64,000 nt of DNA from Fulvia fulva (GCF_020509005.1 NC_063019.1:682001-746000); one strand, 5' to 3'; numbered from the stretch's first letter, positions 10,787-20,232 are shown. Notes: generated from the sequence alone by a model not told the origin. Numbers and translations: made by a program.

Positions 10787-11786
10787 ACGCTAGAGCGTCG
10801 TAGGCGCGACGGGCGCGCAACGTAGTCGAAGCCGCGGCGAACAGAGGACTACTAGCAAAACGGGTATAAAAACTATCCGACGAGCGTGTACTCGTGTCGG
10901 GAGCGAGTCCCTCTTCTTTCTACGTGTAAGAAGGGCGCGGAACCGTGGCCTATACGCTCGACAGGACACCTCTAGTATAAGTGCAGAATTTTCACCTCCG
11001 GAGACCGTAAACCGAGCGGGCTAAGCGACGAACATTAGACGAGCGGACTATAGAACAACAACTGAGCGGACTATATAACGGCGTCGAGCGGACTACGAAA
11101 CAATCTGGTGTTTACTAGCGGGCAATGCGGTGGGTAGGTAGACACGCGACGAAGCCTTTAAGGGCCTATTAAACACCCGGTATAGGAACGAGGGTTTTGC
11201 CTAAGGCACTGCCTGTCCCGCTACACAACGCACCTAGTCTAACATAGTAGATTGCGACGAGGAAAAGACGATAGCCTAAGCAAGGAAAAGACGGCTATTA
11301 GGACGTAGAAAAGACGTATAATACAAGTAGATTAGTTCTATAATCGGGGAGGATCGAGGGCAGGGTGATAAGGAACTTTATATTAGTTAGTAGGTGGAAA
11401 CGCAAGGAGTACGCTGCCCGGCGTGGTGTGTGCCCCGAGCAAACCTGCGAGGCATGGACGGCCGCTTTCTAGAGATAGGCTGCGGTAACGCGAAGGGCGT
11501 CAAAACCTGGGGCGTGGTGTACACTAGCAGCGACGGCTAACACTGTCTGTACAGCCCGAGAGGACGGATGCGCATGTCGGTCAATAGAGAGCACTAAAGG
11601 GCTTAGGCCTATAGAGGTGGATATTGGCTTAAGGAGCAAACAGGGAGGGAGGGCGTAGAGGGAAGCTTTTGCTCCGGGCTAACCTCTCGAAACGAGGCTA
11701 CACGGTGGTGCTAGATGAGTGGGAAAGCGCGGTTAAGACTTGTCACCTTATCTCGTAGCTAGCTTGCTAAATACGATTCCTTCCTT
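10710..11786 (+). repeat. 1077-bp 5' module of the chimeric element, copy 1
   Basis: Not recognised as coding: no sizeable frame, and stops such as TAA at 11734-11736 lie just before the LINE join. It contains the ribozyme (first 77 nt). It also has four copies of GAGCGGRCTA at 11014, 11041, 11064 and 11085, and three copies of GAAAAGACG at 11262, 11285 and 11308, about 23 nt apart. The 11390-11730 region is rich in G and retains CpA/TpG. The complete second copy (59262-60338) has the same length of 1077 bp. It may be the equivalent of WEIRD in Magnaporthe MINE, which I recall as about 1.1 kb, but no sequence comparison was possible. Confidence 0.75.
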
Positions 11787-13869
11787 GCCAACACCACTAG
11801 AGCAATCCTGCACAGTGGGAGAGGGAGAGATCAAGAGCATCATTAAGACACTCTCAGGAAACAAGGCCCCGGGACCAGATGGGATTCCAAACTTGTTCAT
11901 CAAGACATGCAAGGACCAGATCTCCCCTGCACTGTCAAACATCTTTTCACAGTGCATGGCCCAAGGACACTGCCCCAAACACTTCAAGGAGTCACTGACT
12001 GTGGTCTTGAGAAAACCACAGAAAGAGGACTACACAAAGCTAAAGGCATACAGACCTATTGCCTTGCTCAACACACTAGGCAAACTCCTGGAAAAGATCA
12101 TAGCAGAAAGGCTGACAAACCTAGCTGAATAACATGGAATCCTTCCTGAAGAACAGATGGGAGGCAGGAAACAAAGATCAACACTAACAGCTGTGGAACT
12201 TATCACAGAGCAGATCAAGACCCTATGGCACTTTGGGAACAACAAAGCAGCCACACTCCTCTGACTAGACATATCAGGAGCCTTTGACAATGTCTCACAC
12301 CAGAGGCTGATCCACATCCTGAAACAGAAGGCTATCCCCAACTGGACAGTCCAGTTTATCCAGTCCTTCCTCAGAGGCAGAACCACAAGACTAAGACTGG
12401 GCAGATACAAATCTGACAGCATGCCTACAGAGACAGGAATCCCACAGGGATCAACAATGTCTCCAATCCTGTTTCTCCTCTTTATGGCAGACCTGCCAGC
12501 AAAGCTAAACTCCAGAAACACATCAGCCTCAGGGTTTGTAGATGACACAAACATCCTAGCCTGGTCAGACAGCACAGAAGAGAACTGCAGAATCTTGCAG
12601 AAGAAACACAAGGAATGTGAGGAATGGGCCAGGAAACATGGAGCCAGATTTGCCCCAGAGAAGTATCAACTCATCCACTTCAGTAGAGCCAGAAACAGAC
12701 ACAATATGCAAGCCCCAATCACTATTCAGGGACACACAACAGAACCCTCAAGTGAATTAAGGGTGCTAGGAATATGGATGGATCCAAAGCTCAGCTGGGG
12801 ACCACAGGTCAAGAAAGCACAGGCAAGAGCAGACAACAACAGGCAATCAATTGACAGGCTTACAGCCTCCACATAGGGAGCCACATTTGCGAAAGCAAAG
12901 GTTATGTACAAGGCCATTGTGAAGCCAGCCATGCTATATGGAGCCCAGATCTGGTCAGCCCAAGACAAGATCCCAAAGAGAATTGCAGATCCCATCAGCA
13001 GAGCCCAAGCCTCCTGTCTGAAAAAGGTGCTTGGAGCATACAAGTCAACTCCAACAAGGGCGGTCGAAATGGAGTCTGGCTCCCCACCAGCCAAGCTCTA
13101 CCTTCAAGGGTTGAGATACCAGTATGCAGGAAAGACGTCTGCATACCCAGCCCAGCTAGTAATCCAGAAGGCAGTCAACAAAATCAGGAGCCAGTGCACA
13201 AGAAGGCACAGACAAGCAAGACCCAATCCAGCCCCACAGAAGCAGCAGGACCTGCAGAAGTTCAAAGAACTAACAGAACAGCTGCACCTAGCCCAGCAGG
13301 AACAGGACAGAAGGGCTCAAGGGAGAGGATCAGCAGCCAGCCAAGGGAAGAAGCAACAGTCTCTAGCTGAAAGGATGGCAGGACTCCTCTGGAAGACTGA
13401 ATGGACAAGAACCCCACAGAGGCCAGGAACCCCAAAGGCACTCCAACAGTTTGGTAGCCACAACTACCTACTGTACTCAGACCTGACCAGGTCAGAAGCA
13501 AGCATAGCAATACAAATCCGCTCTGAACACATCGGAGTCAGGGCATACCTGCATCAGAGAAAAGTCCCAGGTATCGAAGACAAGAGTTGCCCATGCGGCT
13601 ACCTGTCCCAGAATGTCGAACATAGACTTCTGGTTTGCAAAGAATGGAGTACAGGGAGAGGTGAATGGAGGGCAAGGGCAAGGAACAGAAACTTCCAAGC
13701 CATGATCAGCAATAAGGGAGACCTCCAGAGAATTACAAGGTGGATCATCCACCAAGGATTTTTGGAGCAGTTCTCTCTTACTAGGGAAACAGAGAGATGG
13801 ATTGAGGAGAGAAAGAAGGAGGAGGAGAGCAGGAAGAGGGGGACAACTCTAGGGTTGCAGACAAGGTAG
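11787..13869 (+). pseudogene. LINE D reverse transcriptase (Tad1-like), three in-frame stops
   Basis: One reading frame from the module junction to TAG at 13867-13869, broken only by TAA near 12130, TGA near 12262 and TAG at 12874-12876. The RT domain contains GNKAPGPDGIPN, YRPIALLNTLGKLLEKI, SGAFDNVSHQ, IPQGSTMSP, and the active site FVDD at 12535-12546. A thumb region and a Tad1-type C-terminal region follow, with the Cys/His motif CPCGYLSQNVEHRLLVC near 13590-13640. No start codon belongs to it: the piece begins inside ORF2, after the endonuclease. TAA and TAG fit RIP (CAA, TGG); TGA does not fit the CpA context. The TAG at 12874 is also present in the second LINE D copy. Confidence 0.85.
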
Positions 13870-14063
13870 TCAGAGGCTAACCACCATGACACTAGTGCAC
13901 CCTAATGGAAGGAAAACTGAGAACTCATGGCAAGGAAGCTATTAGAGAAGGAGAGGAGGTTTTTACCTAGGAATAGGTTTCCTACCTTATGCAGTAACAT
14001 ATATAGACATAAACCCGCATGGGCCGGAGGGCACCACAACGGGTAAATGAATTATCTATCTAT
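13870..14063 (+). other. LINE D 3' UTR and TATC-repeat tail
   Basis: Noncoding; ends GGGTAAATGAATTATCTATCTATC. The TATC repeats merge with the TSD, so the last base of the tail is ambiguous by a few nucleotides. The same 3' UTR, nearly identical, occurs at 41667-41860. Confidence 0.75.
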
Positions 14064-14078
14064 CTATATAATTAGCGT
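14064..14078. repeat. target-site duplication of chimera 1, right copy
   Basis: CTATATAATTAGCGT, identical to 10695-10709. Confidence 0.9.
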
Positions 14079-14928
14079 ACTACTTACCGAGGCCCTATAT
14101 ATTGTATAGATAGGAGGGAGAGCGGAACATCGACGAGGACTACTTATTCGATAGGCCTTATTAAGACGAGCAATCTACTTAAGTAGTAGCGACCCGCCTA
14201 CGCTAGTAGCGGCGTAATCGTAGTATAAAGAACCCTAAAACTAAGGTTCCGTTCCCCTAAAGGTAGACCCTAGAGTTACGGAGTTACGGAGGATAACTAC
14301 CTAATTAGGAAGCGCGACCCCTAATAGTAGTAAAGGATAGTAACTAACGAGAGCTATAGCCCTACGAACAATCTATACTAAGAGCTAAACCGGGAAACAA
14401 ACTAAGAAAAAACCTAGGACATAAGCCAAGGCCTACTATATAGAAAGTAGAGGCTAACGATAAACAATCTAGTATAGACGACCCTATATACGGAGGCGGA
14501 AAACTTACTAGGGGATAACGAACACCTAGCCCGGATCTATAAGAACACTATAGTATAGCTACTAGGAGCGTTAAAAGCGCTATTATACAAAATCCCGAAG
14601 ACAATCTAACAAGTAATATAGAAGGCAGCCTAGAGACTAACTATATAGGTAATAGTAGTAGTAGGTAAGAATTAACCCCCTCCGAAGGCAAGTAAGGCGG
14701 TACGCCTATATATTACTAATCCGGCGGAGAAACAAGAAATCGTAGCCCTAATTAGTAAGGAGATTGTCGATAGAATCAGCTAAAAGGAGGTAGTTAGAGC
14801 GAGGGTTAAGGTAATAGGCGTAGTAAGACTCTTTACCGTATAAGAGTCTAATAGACAAAAGCTAGAGACCTATAAGGAGTAGACTACTAAAGTCGCGAAG
14901 TCGGTACGAGTCTCCTACTAATAGTATA
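14079..14928 (+). pseudogene. LINE A ORF1 (gag-like), first part, RIP
   Basis: Plus-strand RIP-saturated sequence that continues without loss at 20473 once the intact copia and one copy of its GTATA duplication are removed. From about 14640 the translation, read through stops, contains VRVKVIGVVRLFTV and TTKVAKSVRVSY, resembling Tad1-type ORF1 before its zinc knuckles. The 14090-14640 part is presumably 5' UTR and the ORF1 N-terminus; I see no motif in it. The 5' end of LINE A is not defined: no duplication matching the sequence after its 3' tail (32101) was found. Confidence 0.55.
14924..14928. repeat. TSD GTATA of the intact copia, left copy
   Basis: GTATA immediately before the left LTR; repeated at 20468-20472. 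A five-base duplication is standard for copia integrases. Confidence 0.9.
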
Positions 14929-15163
14929 TGTTAAACAGGTACGAGTTGCGCAGCAGTGGAAGACGGCGGATCACACAAAAGACGAAGAAGGACCCAATGG
15001 GATAGCGTGTATCTACATACAGTATCGCCGGTGTTGGTGTAGGTAGATGCTAGGTGTCCGGATGTTTGCCAGCCTATAGGGGCTGGCAAACCCTAGTCAC
15101 GTGATCTATCACATGACACACCCACACCTACATGCTTGTCCTGCGGCCTGTATGTTCTCAACA
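14929..15163 (-). repeat. 3' LTR of the intact copia
   Basis: 235 bp, identical by eye to 20233-20467. Begins TGTTAAACAG and ends CTCAACA on the plus strand. Contains a perfect 11-bp inverted repeat (GTTTGCCAGCC, 6-nt gap, GGCTGGCAAAC) at 15064-15091. Confidence 0.95.
15064..15091. promoter_or_regulatory. perfect 11-bp inverted repeat inside the copia LTR
   Basis: GTTTGCCAGCC and GGCTGGCAAAC separated by TATAGG; the same in the other LTR at 20368-20395. The degraded LTR at 7428-7661 keeps a recognisable version. It could be an RNA hairpin (packaging, 3' end formation) or a dimeric protein site; the sequence does not decide. Confidence 0.5.
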
Positions 15164-15172
15164 CTCCCACTC
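15164..15172 (-). other. polypurine tract of the intact copia
   Basis: The minus strand reads GAGTGGGAG directly upstream of the 3' LTR. It is the expected position of the plus-strand primer. Short and not perfectly purine, so moderate confidence. Confidence 0.6.
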
Positions 15173-15198
15173 AGGCCACATGGTCTCCTACAATCCCT

Positions 15199-18100
15199 TT
15201 ACGCAAGCTGGAGCTGCCTTACAAAGTTTTGGAACTGCTGGCCATTGAGGGGCTTTGTTAACCCATCAGCAGCCATGTCCTTTGTATGGCAGTAGTCCAC
15301 TGCAATCTTCTTCTGCCACCAGAGATGTCTGACATAGTTATATGCAACATCAATATGCTTTGACCTTTCATGCACATGGGCATCTTTGACAAGTGTCAAA
15401 GCGGCTTGGTTGTCACCCATGAGCTTGACTGGCCTTAGCTCGTCAACAGTGCCCTTGCTTGCCCTTACACTCGGCTGGAAAGAGCTCTTTCCTACCAGTT
15501 CTGGGCACCCCATTTCCCTGAGGACAGCAGCAAGAAATTGTGACTGCTTTGCGGCTGCGTTCATAGCCATGAACTCAGCTTCCATTGTTGATGTTGCAAC
15601 AGACTTCTGCTTCCTACTCATCCAGGACACAGGTGATCCACAAAGGAACCACACGTATCCCAGAATTGAGACTCTATCCACTTTGTCCATAGCGTAGTCA
15701 GAGTCCGAGTATCCCTGGAGATTGCCCCCTCCCTTTCTATACATAAGACCTAGGTCTGGGTACGACCGCAGGTATCGGGAGAGCTTCTTCAAAGCCTTCA
15801 TATGCTGCTGCGAGGGATCAGCAACAAATGAGCTAATTCTTCCAAGGGGGAATGCTAAGTCTGGCCTTGTCATTGTCATTGGCCACATCCAGGTACCATT
15901 GTGGCTCTGGTAATCCTGTTTGTTGCACCTCTCATCCATAGGTGCCGTAGGCACTAAATGCTCGTAGCTCTCCATAGGTGAGTGGGTTGGCGTAGCCTTC
16001 TCTCTAGCCATGTTCATCTTGGCTAAGTTAGCGTGGACATAGTGTCCTTGATCAAGCTTCAAAGTGCCTTGGGACCTGTCTCTTGTAATCCTCATTCCAA
16101 GAATCTTCGTAGGTTCACCAAGATCTTTAATCTTAAACACTTTTCCAAGCTCAGCCTTAAACCACTGAACATCTGACAGCTTCGGAGCTGCAATGGGTAT
16201 GTCATCCACATGGGTAAGGACCATAAGGTCTCTATCCGTATGGATAAGTAGGCATGGATCTACCTGGGACTGGGTAAATCCAATCTTCTCTAGCTTCGCA
16301 ACACAGAGCTTGTTCCAGTCTCTAGCTGCTTGCTTAAGCCCATAAAGGCTTCGTAGGACCTTGAACACCATGTTTGGAGGTGCTTCAACTCCTGGGGGTG
16401 GGATCATATAGATGTCTTCAAGAAGGCTGCTTTGGGTAAAAGCATTATTCACATCCACTAGGTGCATCTCGAGATCTCTCTCACATACTACTGCCATGAA
16501 TACTCGGAGAGTATCATGTCTAACAGTAGGTGCAAAGGTCTCTTCGAAGTCAACCCCATATTTCTGTGAAAACCCTCTTGCAACTAGTCTTGCCTTGAAC
16601 TTCTCAATGGCTCCACTAATCATTCTTTTCACATCAAAGACCCACCTAGAAGTAATTAGATTCGCACCCTTTGGCGGTACAACTGCTTCCCAGGTGTTGT
16701 TGCTTGCTAAGGCAATAAGTTCGTTCTCGATTGCCTCTCTCCACATATGTCCCCATTCGGGGTCTCCTACGGCTGCCTTATAGGACTTTGGGATTGGCAC
16801 TTCCTGCTGATAGGCTATGGCCTGCCCAACAGCAGCAAATGCATGTTCTTCCACGTCGTTCAGAATCTCCTCTACCCAGCTCATTGTAGGGTCTAGATGG
16901 AACATCTGGGCGATAAGAGCCTTATGGTGTTTAGCCTCATGCTCTTCAGAGTTATCATCTCCGTCCCCCCTTGACCTCTTGTTGCCTGCAACCTGAGGTG
17001 GCGCTGGGTGTTCGGATGGGTCGAACTGAACGACATCTTCTTTTTCTTTCATTGGAGTACCCTGATCTCCAAACTTCTGGTATTCCCCAATGTCCTTTGG
17101 GGGAGGGGGAAGTTGCACAAACAGCGGTTGCTGTGGTGTTGATGACTTGGGTAGGTTCTGTATAGATCCACCGTTATCGGCCTTCGACAGTGTTGAAACC
17201 GCCTCAATATTTTCTCCTGGCCTTCGTAACGGTGTCTCTGATAATCCCCTATCGGAAAATTTCGCCCCAAAGGGCTTCCTCCCAACAGGATTGCGCTGTG
17301 GCGCTCGACTCGGCTGGTTAGTGAAGGTGATACCAAGATCCATATCTCCCCCCTTCTCATTCTCAAACCAGTCGACGTGACTATGCGCTTTTATTGCTTT
17401 CATGTCGGGATCCCAGAACAGCCATTGTTTTGTGGTGTTTTCTGAGTAGCCCACAAACACGGCTTCTTTTCCTCGGTTCATCAACTTGTCTCTCCTCAAG
17501 CCTTGAGGTTGGGCTCTTGGGTCTACATAGACCACAGCTTTGCATCCCCAGACGCGGAAATGGTCGACTGACGGTACTTGGCCAGTAAAGGCTTCTTCTG
17601 GTGAAAGAGCAATACCATCAATGATCGGACCATTAGGCAGTCTGTTTCTGATCACAGTCTGTGCTTGCAAAGCTTCTGGCCAGAACTCAACTGGCATGCC
17701 AGAGTCTTCAAGCATAGCCCGGACTGTGTTCTCAGAGGCTTGAATTGACCTTTCCACAGGTCCATTTTGAAGAGAGTTGTAGGCATCAGTTGTGTCCATC
17801 TGAGTGCCAAACTCCTTCTCCCACTCTTTTAGCAAGGCGAGAATTTCCTTTGCACCATCACTGCGGATCGCAGACAGAAAGCACCTTGACTGCCGTTCTG
17901 CCTGGACCTTCCAATCCCGTAGGGCTGCAGGAGCGTCGCTCCTGGCCTTCAAAGGGATTACCCACTTCTTCCTAGAGAAGTTGTCTACAATCTCAAGCCA
18001 ATATTTGTATCCTAGCCTAGAGACTGCGCCCTGAAAAGGCCCACAGATGTCAATGGAGATGAGGGCCAGCCTCTCCCCTTTCCTCTCTGTGGCAGGTCCT

Positions 18101-19899
18101 TTGAACTTCCTCATGTTTGCAAGGGAGCAGACCTTGCAATTCTGGTGTTCAGAAGGAACAGGAATGGGATCTTTCTTGTCAGTGACTCTATGCAGGTTTC
18201 TTAGCAGTCCCTTGCCAAGGTGTGCACATCTTCTATGCCATAGCTCCCACTGATCTTCGGACTCAGTGTTAGCCATAGCGGTACCGTCACGTTCTTGAGA
18301 GAGTATGCCAGCATGCTGTGGCTCAAGAATTTCCGAGATCGAGTGGATAAACGGTACTCCTCCTCGAAGTTTGGTCTGGACAACGGGTTTACCAGACAAG
18401 GATTTTAGGGTGAAACTGGGTGGTTGGACAGCAAACTGTTGGCTGAACTGATTCCACGAAACAAGACTAACTCCAAGGCCAGGAACAAACAGGACATTTT
18501 CTAAGACAATTTGCTTTCCAGAAGGACCACCCATTACTGCACTTCCCATATGTGTAGCTTGTAGATAGCCACCCCCAACCTTGATCCACTTCCTCTTTTG
18601 AAGAGGCTTCAGTGTCCTGAATAGTGAATCTTGGTCAGTCATATGTGATGATGCACAAGAGTCAAGCAACCACTCGGACGAGGGGTACTTGCCTTTGGCT
18701 TCCACAGTGGAATGGGCAACCTCATCAACATCATCATCTTCTGATGGTATCTCAGGGTCTGATGCGTCTTCCTGGGTCGCATGGGCCCTTGCAGGCTTAC
18801 TAGAGGAGGCCTTTGGCTTGCGGCTCTCCTTCATCTGCTTTGCAAGGTCCGTCATCACCTTGAGGACATCACGAAGGTTTGGTGATGATGACCTCCTACG
18901 AGGTGGTGACGGTTGTCTCTTAGCAGGGTAGGTAACCCTAGCTAGTTTGTCCTTGTTCCTAACAGCCTGCTGAGCTGCAGAAAGGTGTGGGCACTTGCTC
19001 ATAAAATGGTCACCACCGCAGAGATGGCACGTGAGCTTGCCCTGGAAACCCTTCTTAGCAAACATGGCTGTCCCTTGATGAATCATTGATTCTTGCTTCT
19101 CCCTAAGAATTGCAAGAATGTCTTGTGGTGAGAGATTCACCTGGGCATCAATTGCATCGCGAATTGAGCCAAATGAGTCTGGCAGAGCTGCTAAGAGTTG
19201 CTGGATCTTTCTGTCCTCAGTCTTGATGTCTTGGAACTGAGGCGAGATTGAAACAGCCCTCCTTGCAATTGAGCTAAGCTCCTGCCAGGCATCATCTATA
19301 GACTGGTCTTCTGTCATCACGAAATTGGTGTATTGCTGAAGCAAACTTCTTCCAGTAGCGAGAAGTCTTCTCTTATATTTAGCTTCAGCCCATTCCCACA
19401 ACTCCTTCGCATGCCGGATCTCGTATGTCATCTCTTGGTCATCTGTCGACAGACAGATGTACATCTCATACAGGGCCGTTGCATTGTGCCGTCTGTACGA
19501 TGCCTTCCTTATCGCTTGATCCAAAGGAAGGGATGACTCCGATGATGCAGAGGGTGTCGCTATAGATGGGGTTGCAGCGGGAATGTCCGTGATGATGTCT
19601 TCGAGGACCCAGTCAACCTGCTTTGATACCAGGTGTATTCTCATCAGCTTGAACCATGTTTCGTGGTTCTCTCTTGTCAGAAGAGGTGCTGCTCTCTTTC
19701 TTATGAACCCAGTCTCGTTCTCCATTTTTTGTAAGTTGAGGGACAGGTTGGCTGCCCTCAGGTAAAAGGATGTATTCGGTCGTACGCGATCGGATCGAAA
19801 TGGGATAAACCGAACGCGAGGTTGATAGCGGAGAGGATGGCTATCCGCCGGGAAGAGGAGGAAAGTCGGTCGGTAAGGATCGTGTTGGTGCTGAGACAC
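15199..19899 (-). CDS. copia gag-pol polyprotein, 1566 codons, intact
   Basis: Single frame encoding all functions for reverse transcription and integration. Gag (UBN2-like) has TRENHETWFKLMRIHL at residues 75-90. A zinc knuckle lies at C291-C294-H298-C303, one residue shorter than the usual C-x2-C-x4-H-x4-C. The protease site is DSCAS at 413-417, with Cys where Gly is usual. The integrase zinc domain is H555, H560, C588, C591, and its core is D617, D681, E716. RT has VDVNNAF, YGLKQAARDW and HVDD at 1230-1233 (Tyr is commoner than His). RNase H has D1399, E1440 and D1496, ending near HTKDMAADGLTKPL. The likely true start is Met59 (codon 19723-19725), preceded by CAAAAA and followed by G, right before the conserved gag; the 58 residues before it look like leader. 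No frameshift separates gag from pol. Confidence 0.95.
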   Translation of the reverse strand: MSQHQHDPYRPTFLLFPADSHPLRYQPRVRFIPFRSDRVRPNTSFYLRAANLSLNLQKMENETGFIRKRAAPLLTRENHETWFKLMRIHLVSKQVDWVLEDIITDIPAATPSIATPSASSESSLPLDQAIRKASYRRHNATALYEMYICLSTDDQEMTYEIRHAKELWEWAEAKYKRRLLATGRSLLQQYTNFVMTEDQSIDDAWQELSSIARRAVSISPQFQDIKTEDRKIQQLLAALPDSFGSIRDAIDAQVNLSPQDILAILREKQESMIHQGTAMFAKKGFQGKLTCHLCGGDHFMSKCPHLSAAQQAVRNKDKLARVTYPAKRQPSPPRRRSSSPNLRDVLKVMTDLAKQMKESRKPKASSSKPARAHATQEDASDPEIPSEDDDVDEVAHSTVEAKGKYPSSEWLLDSCASSHMTDQDSLFRTLKPLQKRKWIKVGGGYLQATHMGSAVMGGPSGKQIVLENVLFVPGLGVSLVSWNQFSQQFAVQPPSFTLKSLSGKPVVQTKLRGGVPFIHSISEILEPQHAGILSQERDGTAMANTESEDQWELWHRRCAHLGKGLLRNLHRVTDKKDPIPVPSEHQNCKVCSLANMRKFKGPATERKGERLALISIDICGPFQGAVSRLGYKYWLEIVDNFSRKKWVIPLKARSDAPAALRDWKVQAERQSRCFLSAIRSDGAKEILALLKEWEKEFGTQMDTTDAYNSLQNGPVERSIQASENTVRAMLEDSGMPVEFWPEALQAQTVIRNRLPNGPIIDGIALSPEEAFTGQVPSVDHFRVWGCKAVVYVDPRAQPQGLRRDKLMNRGKEAVFVGYSENTTKQWLFWDPDMKAIKAHSHVDWFENEKGGDMDLGITFTNQPSRAPQRNPVGRKPFGAKFSDRGLSETPLRRPGENIEAVSTLSKADNGGSIQNLPKSSTPQQPLFVQLPPPPKDIGEYQKFGDQGTPMKEKEDVVQFDPSEHPAPPQVAGNKRSRGDGDDNSEEHEAKHHKALIAQMFHLDPTMSWVEEILNDVEEHAFAAVGQAIAYQQEVPIPKSYKAAVGDPEWGHMWREAIENELIALASNNTWEAVVPPKGANLITSRWVFDVKRMISGAIEKFKARLVARGFSQKYGVDFEETFAPTVRHDTLRVFMAVVCERDLEMHLVDVNNAFTQSSLLEDIYMIPPPGVEAPPNMVFKVLRSLYGLKQAARDWNKLCVAKLEKIGFTQSQVDPCLLIHTDRDLMVLTHVDDIPIAAPKLSDVQWFKAELGKVFKIKDLGEPTKILGMRITRDRSQGTLKLDQGHYVHANLAKMNMAREKATPTHSPMESYEHLVPTAPMDERCNKQDYQSHNGTWMWPMTMTRPDLAFPLGRISSFVADPSQQHMKALKKLSRYLRSYPDLGLMYRKGGGNLQGYSDSDYAMDKVDRVSILGYVWFLCGSPVSWMSRKQKSVATSTMEAEFMAMNAAAKQSQFLAAVLREMGCPELVGKSSFQPSVRASKGTVDELRPVKLMGDNQAALTLVKDAHVHERSKHIDVAYNYVRHLWWQKKIAVDYCHTKDMAADGLTKPLNGQQFQNFVRQLQLA

Positions 19900-20232
19900 T
19901 GTAGCGTAACTCTCTCAGCAGAGGGGGTTTCTGAGACACTGCGGCTCTCTCAGAATGAACAGTTAGTCGATGCGAACGCGATGTCCGGAGAGCGACTCTT
20001 CTCAGTAAGCTCGCCCACTTGTCTGAGGTATTGGCACAGGCTCCCTGACTCGGAGTCTGACAGTGCCTCACTAGGCTCTTTCACGTCTTATATGCACCTA
20101 CAGCGCGGCTGTAGCTTCCTGTGCAATGCGGGTGCGGCCTCCAGTCTGCCTTCCTTTTGTTCTGAAGAGGAATAACTCCAATACGACTTTGTCGAGGGTG
20201 AAACACCGAGTTGCTAACCCGGGCTCATAACC
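19726..20232 (-). other. 5' leader of the intact copia
   Basis: Roughly 500 nt between the 5' LTR and the probable gag start. It starts with the PBS. The frame is open back to 19899, but the encoded 58 residues resemble no gag. Overlapping short open frames here on the other strand are not credible genes. Confidence 0.6.
20221..20232 (-). promoter_or_regulatory. primer-binding site complementary to initiator tRNA-Met anticodon arm
   Basis: The minus strand reads GGTTATGAGCCC immediately after the 5' LTR. Its complement GGGCTCATAACC contains the anticodon loop CTCATAA of a Met tRNA and, from memory, matches the yeast initiator tRNA anticodon arm. Drosophila copia and yeast Ty5 prime with an initiator tRNA-Met half-molecule cut in the anticodon region, so this element probably does the same. 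Confidence 0.75.

Larger units (their letters stand above)
10710..14063 (+). mobile_element. chimera 1: noncoding 5' module fused to LINE D 3' part
   Basis: A 3354-bp non-LTR element bounded by a perfect 15-bp TSD. It has two parts: a 1077-bp module (10710-11786) also found at 59262-60338 (reversed) and 63170-64000, and a LINE D segment (11787-14063) starting just upstream of the RT domain and ending in a TATC-repeat tail. The endonuclease and ORF1 of a normal LINE are absent, so it must have been mobilised in trans. The module-LINE join follows CCTTCCTT, the same base as in chimera 2, which carries a different LINE family. The architecture resembles MINE (WEIRD plus LINE) of Magnaporthe. RIP is mild in the module and nearly absent in the LINE part. 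Confidence 0.85.

Noticed and set aside
10710..10790. Hammerhead ribozyme or tRNA-like SINE head at the module start
   Set aside because: No CUGAUGA...GAA core and no A/B box pattern could be placed, whereas the HDV-like order fits all helices.
11740..12132. A start at 11740 for the RT frame
   Set aside because: The codon there is TTG inside the noncoding module; the frame merely runs across the module-LINE junction.
11748..13892. Several minus-strand open frames opposite the LINE D RT (for example 12030-12611, 12726-13094, 13599-13892)
   Set aside because: They are antisense shadows of a conserved RT frame, carry no family motif, and recur only because the sequence is RIP-free.
14051..14070. 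TATC repeats as an independent microsatellite
   Set aside because: They coincide with LINE 3' ends here and at 32078, 41851, 42010, 42291 and 52547, so they are element tails.
15101..20175. Many plus-strand open frames opposite the copia polyprotein
   Set aside because: All lie antisense to the intact 1566-codon frame or in the leader and show no protein family features.
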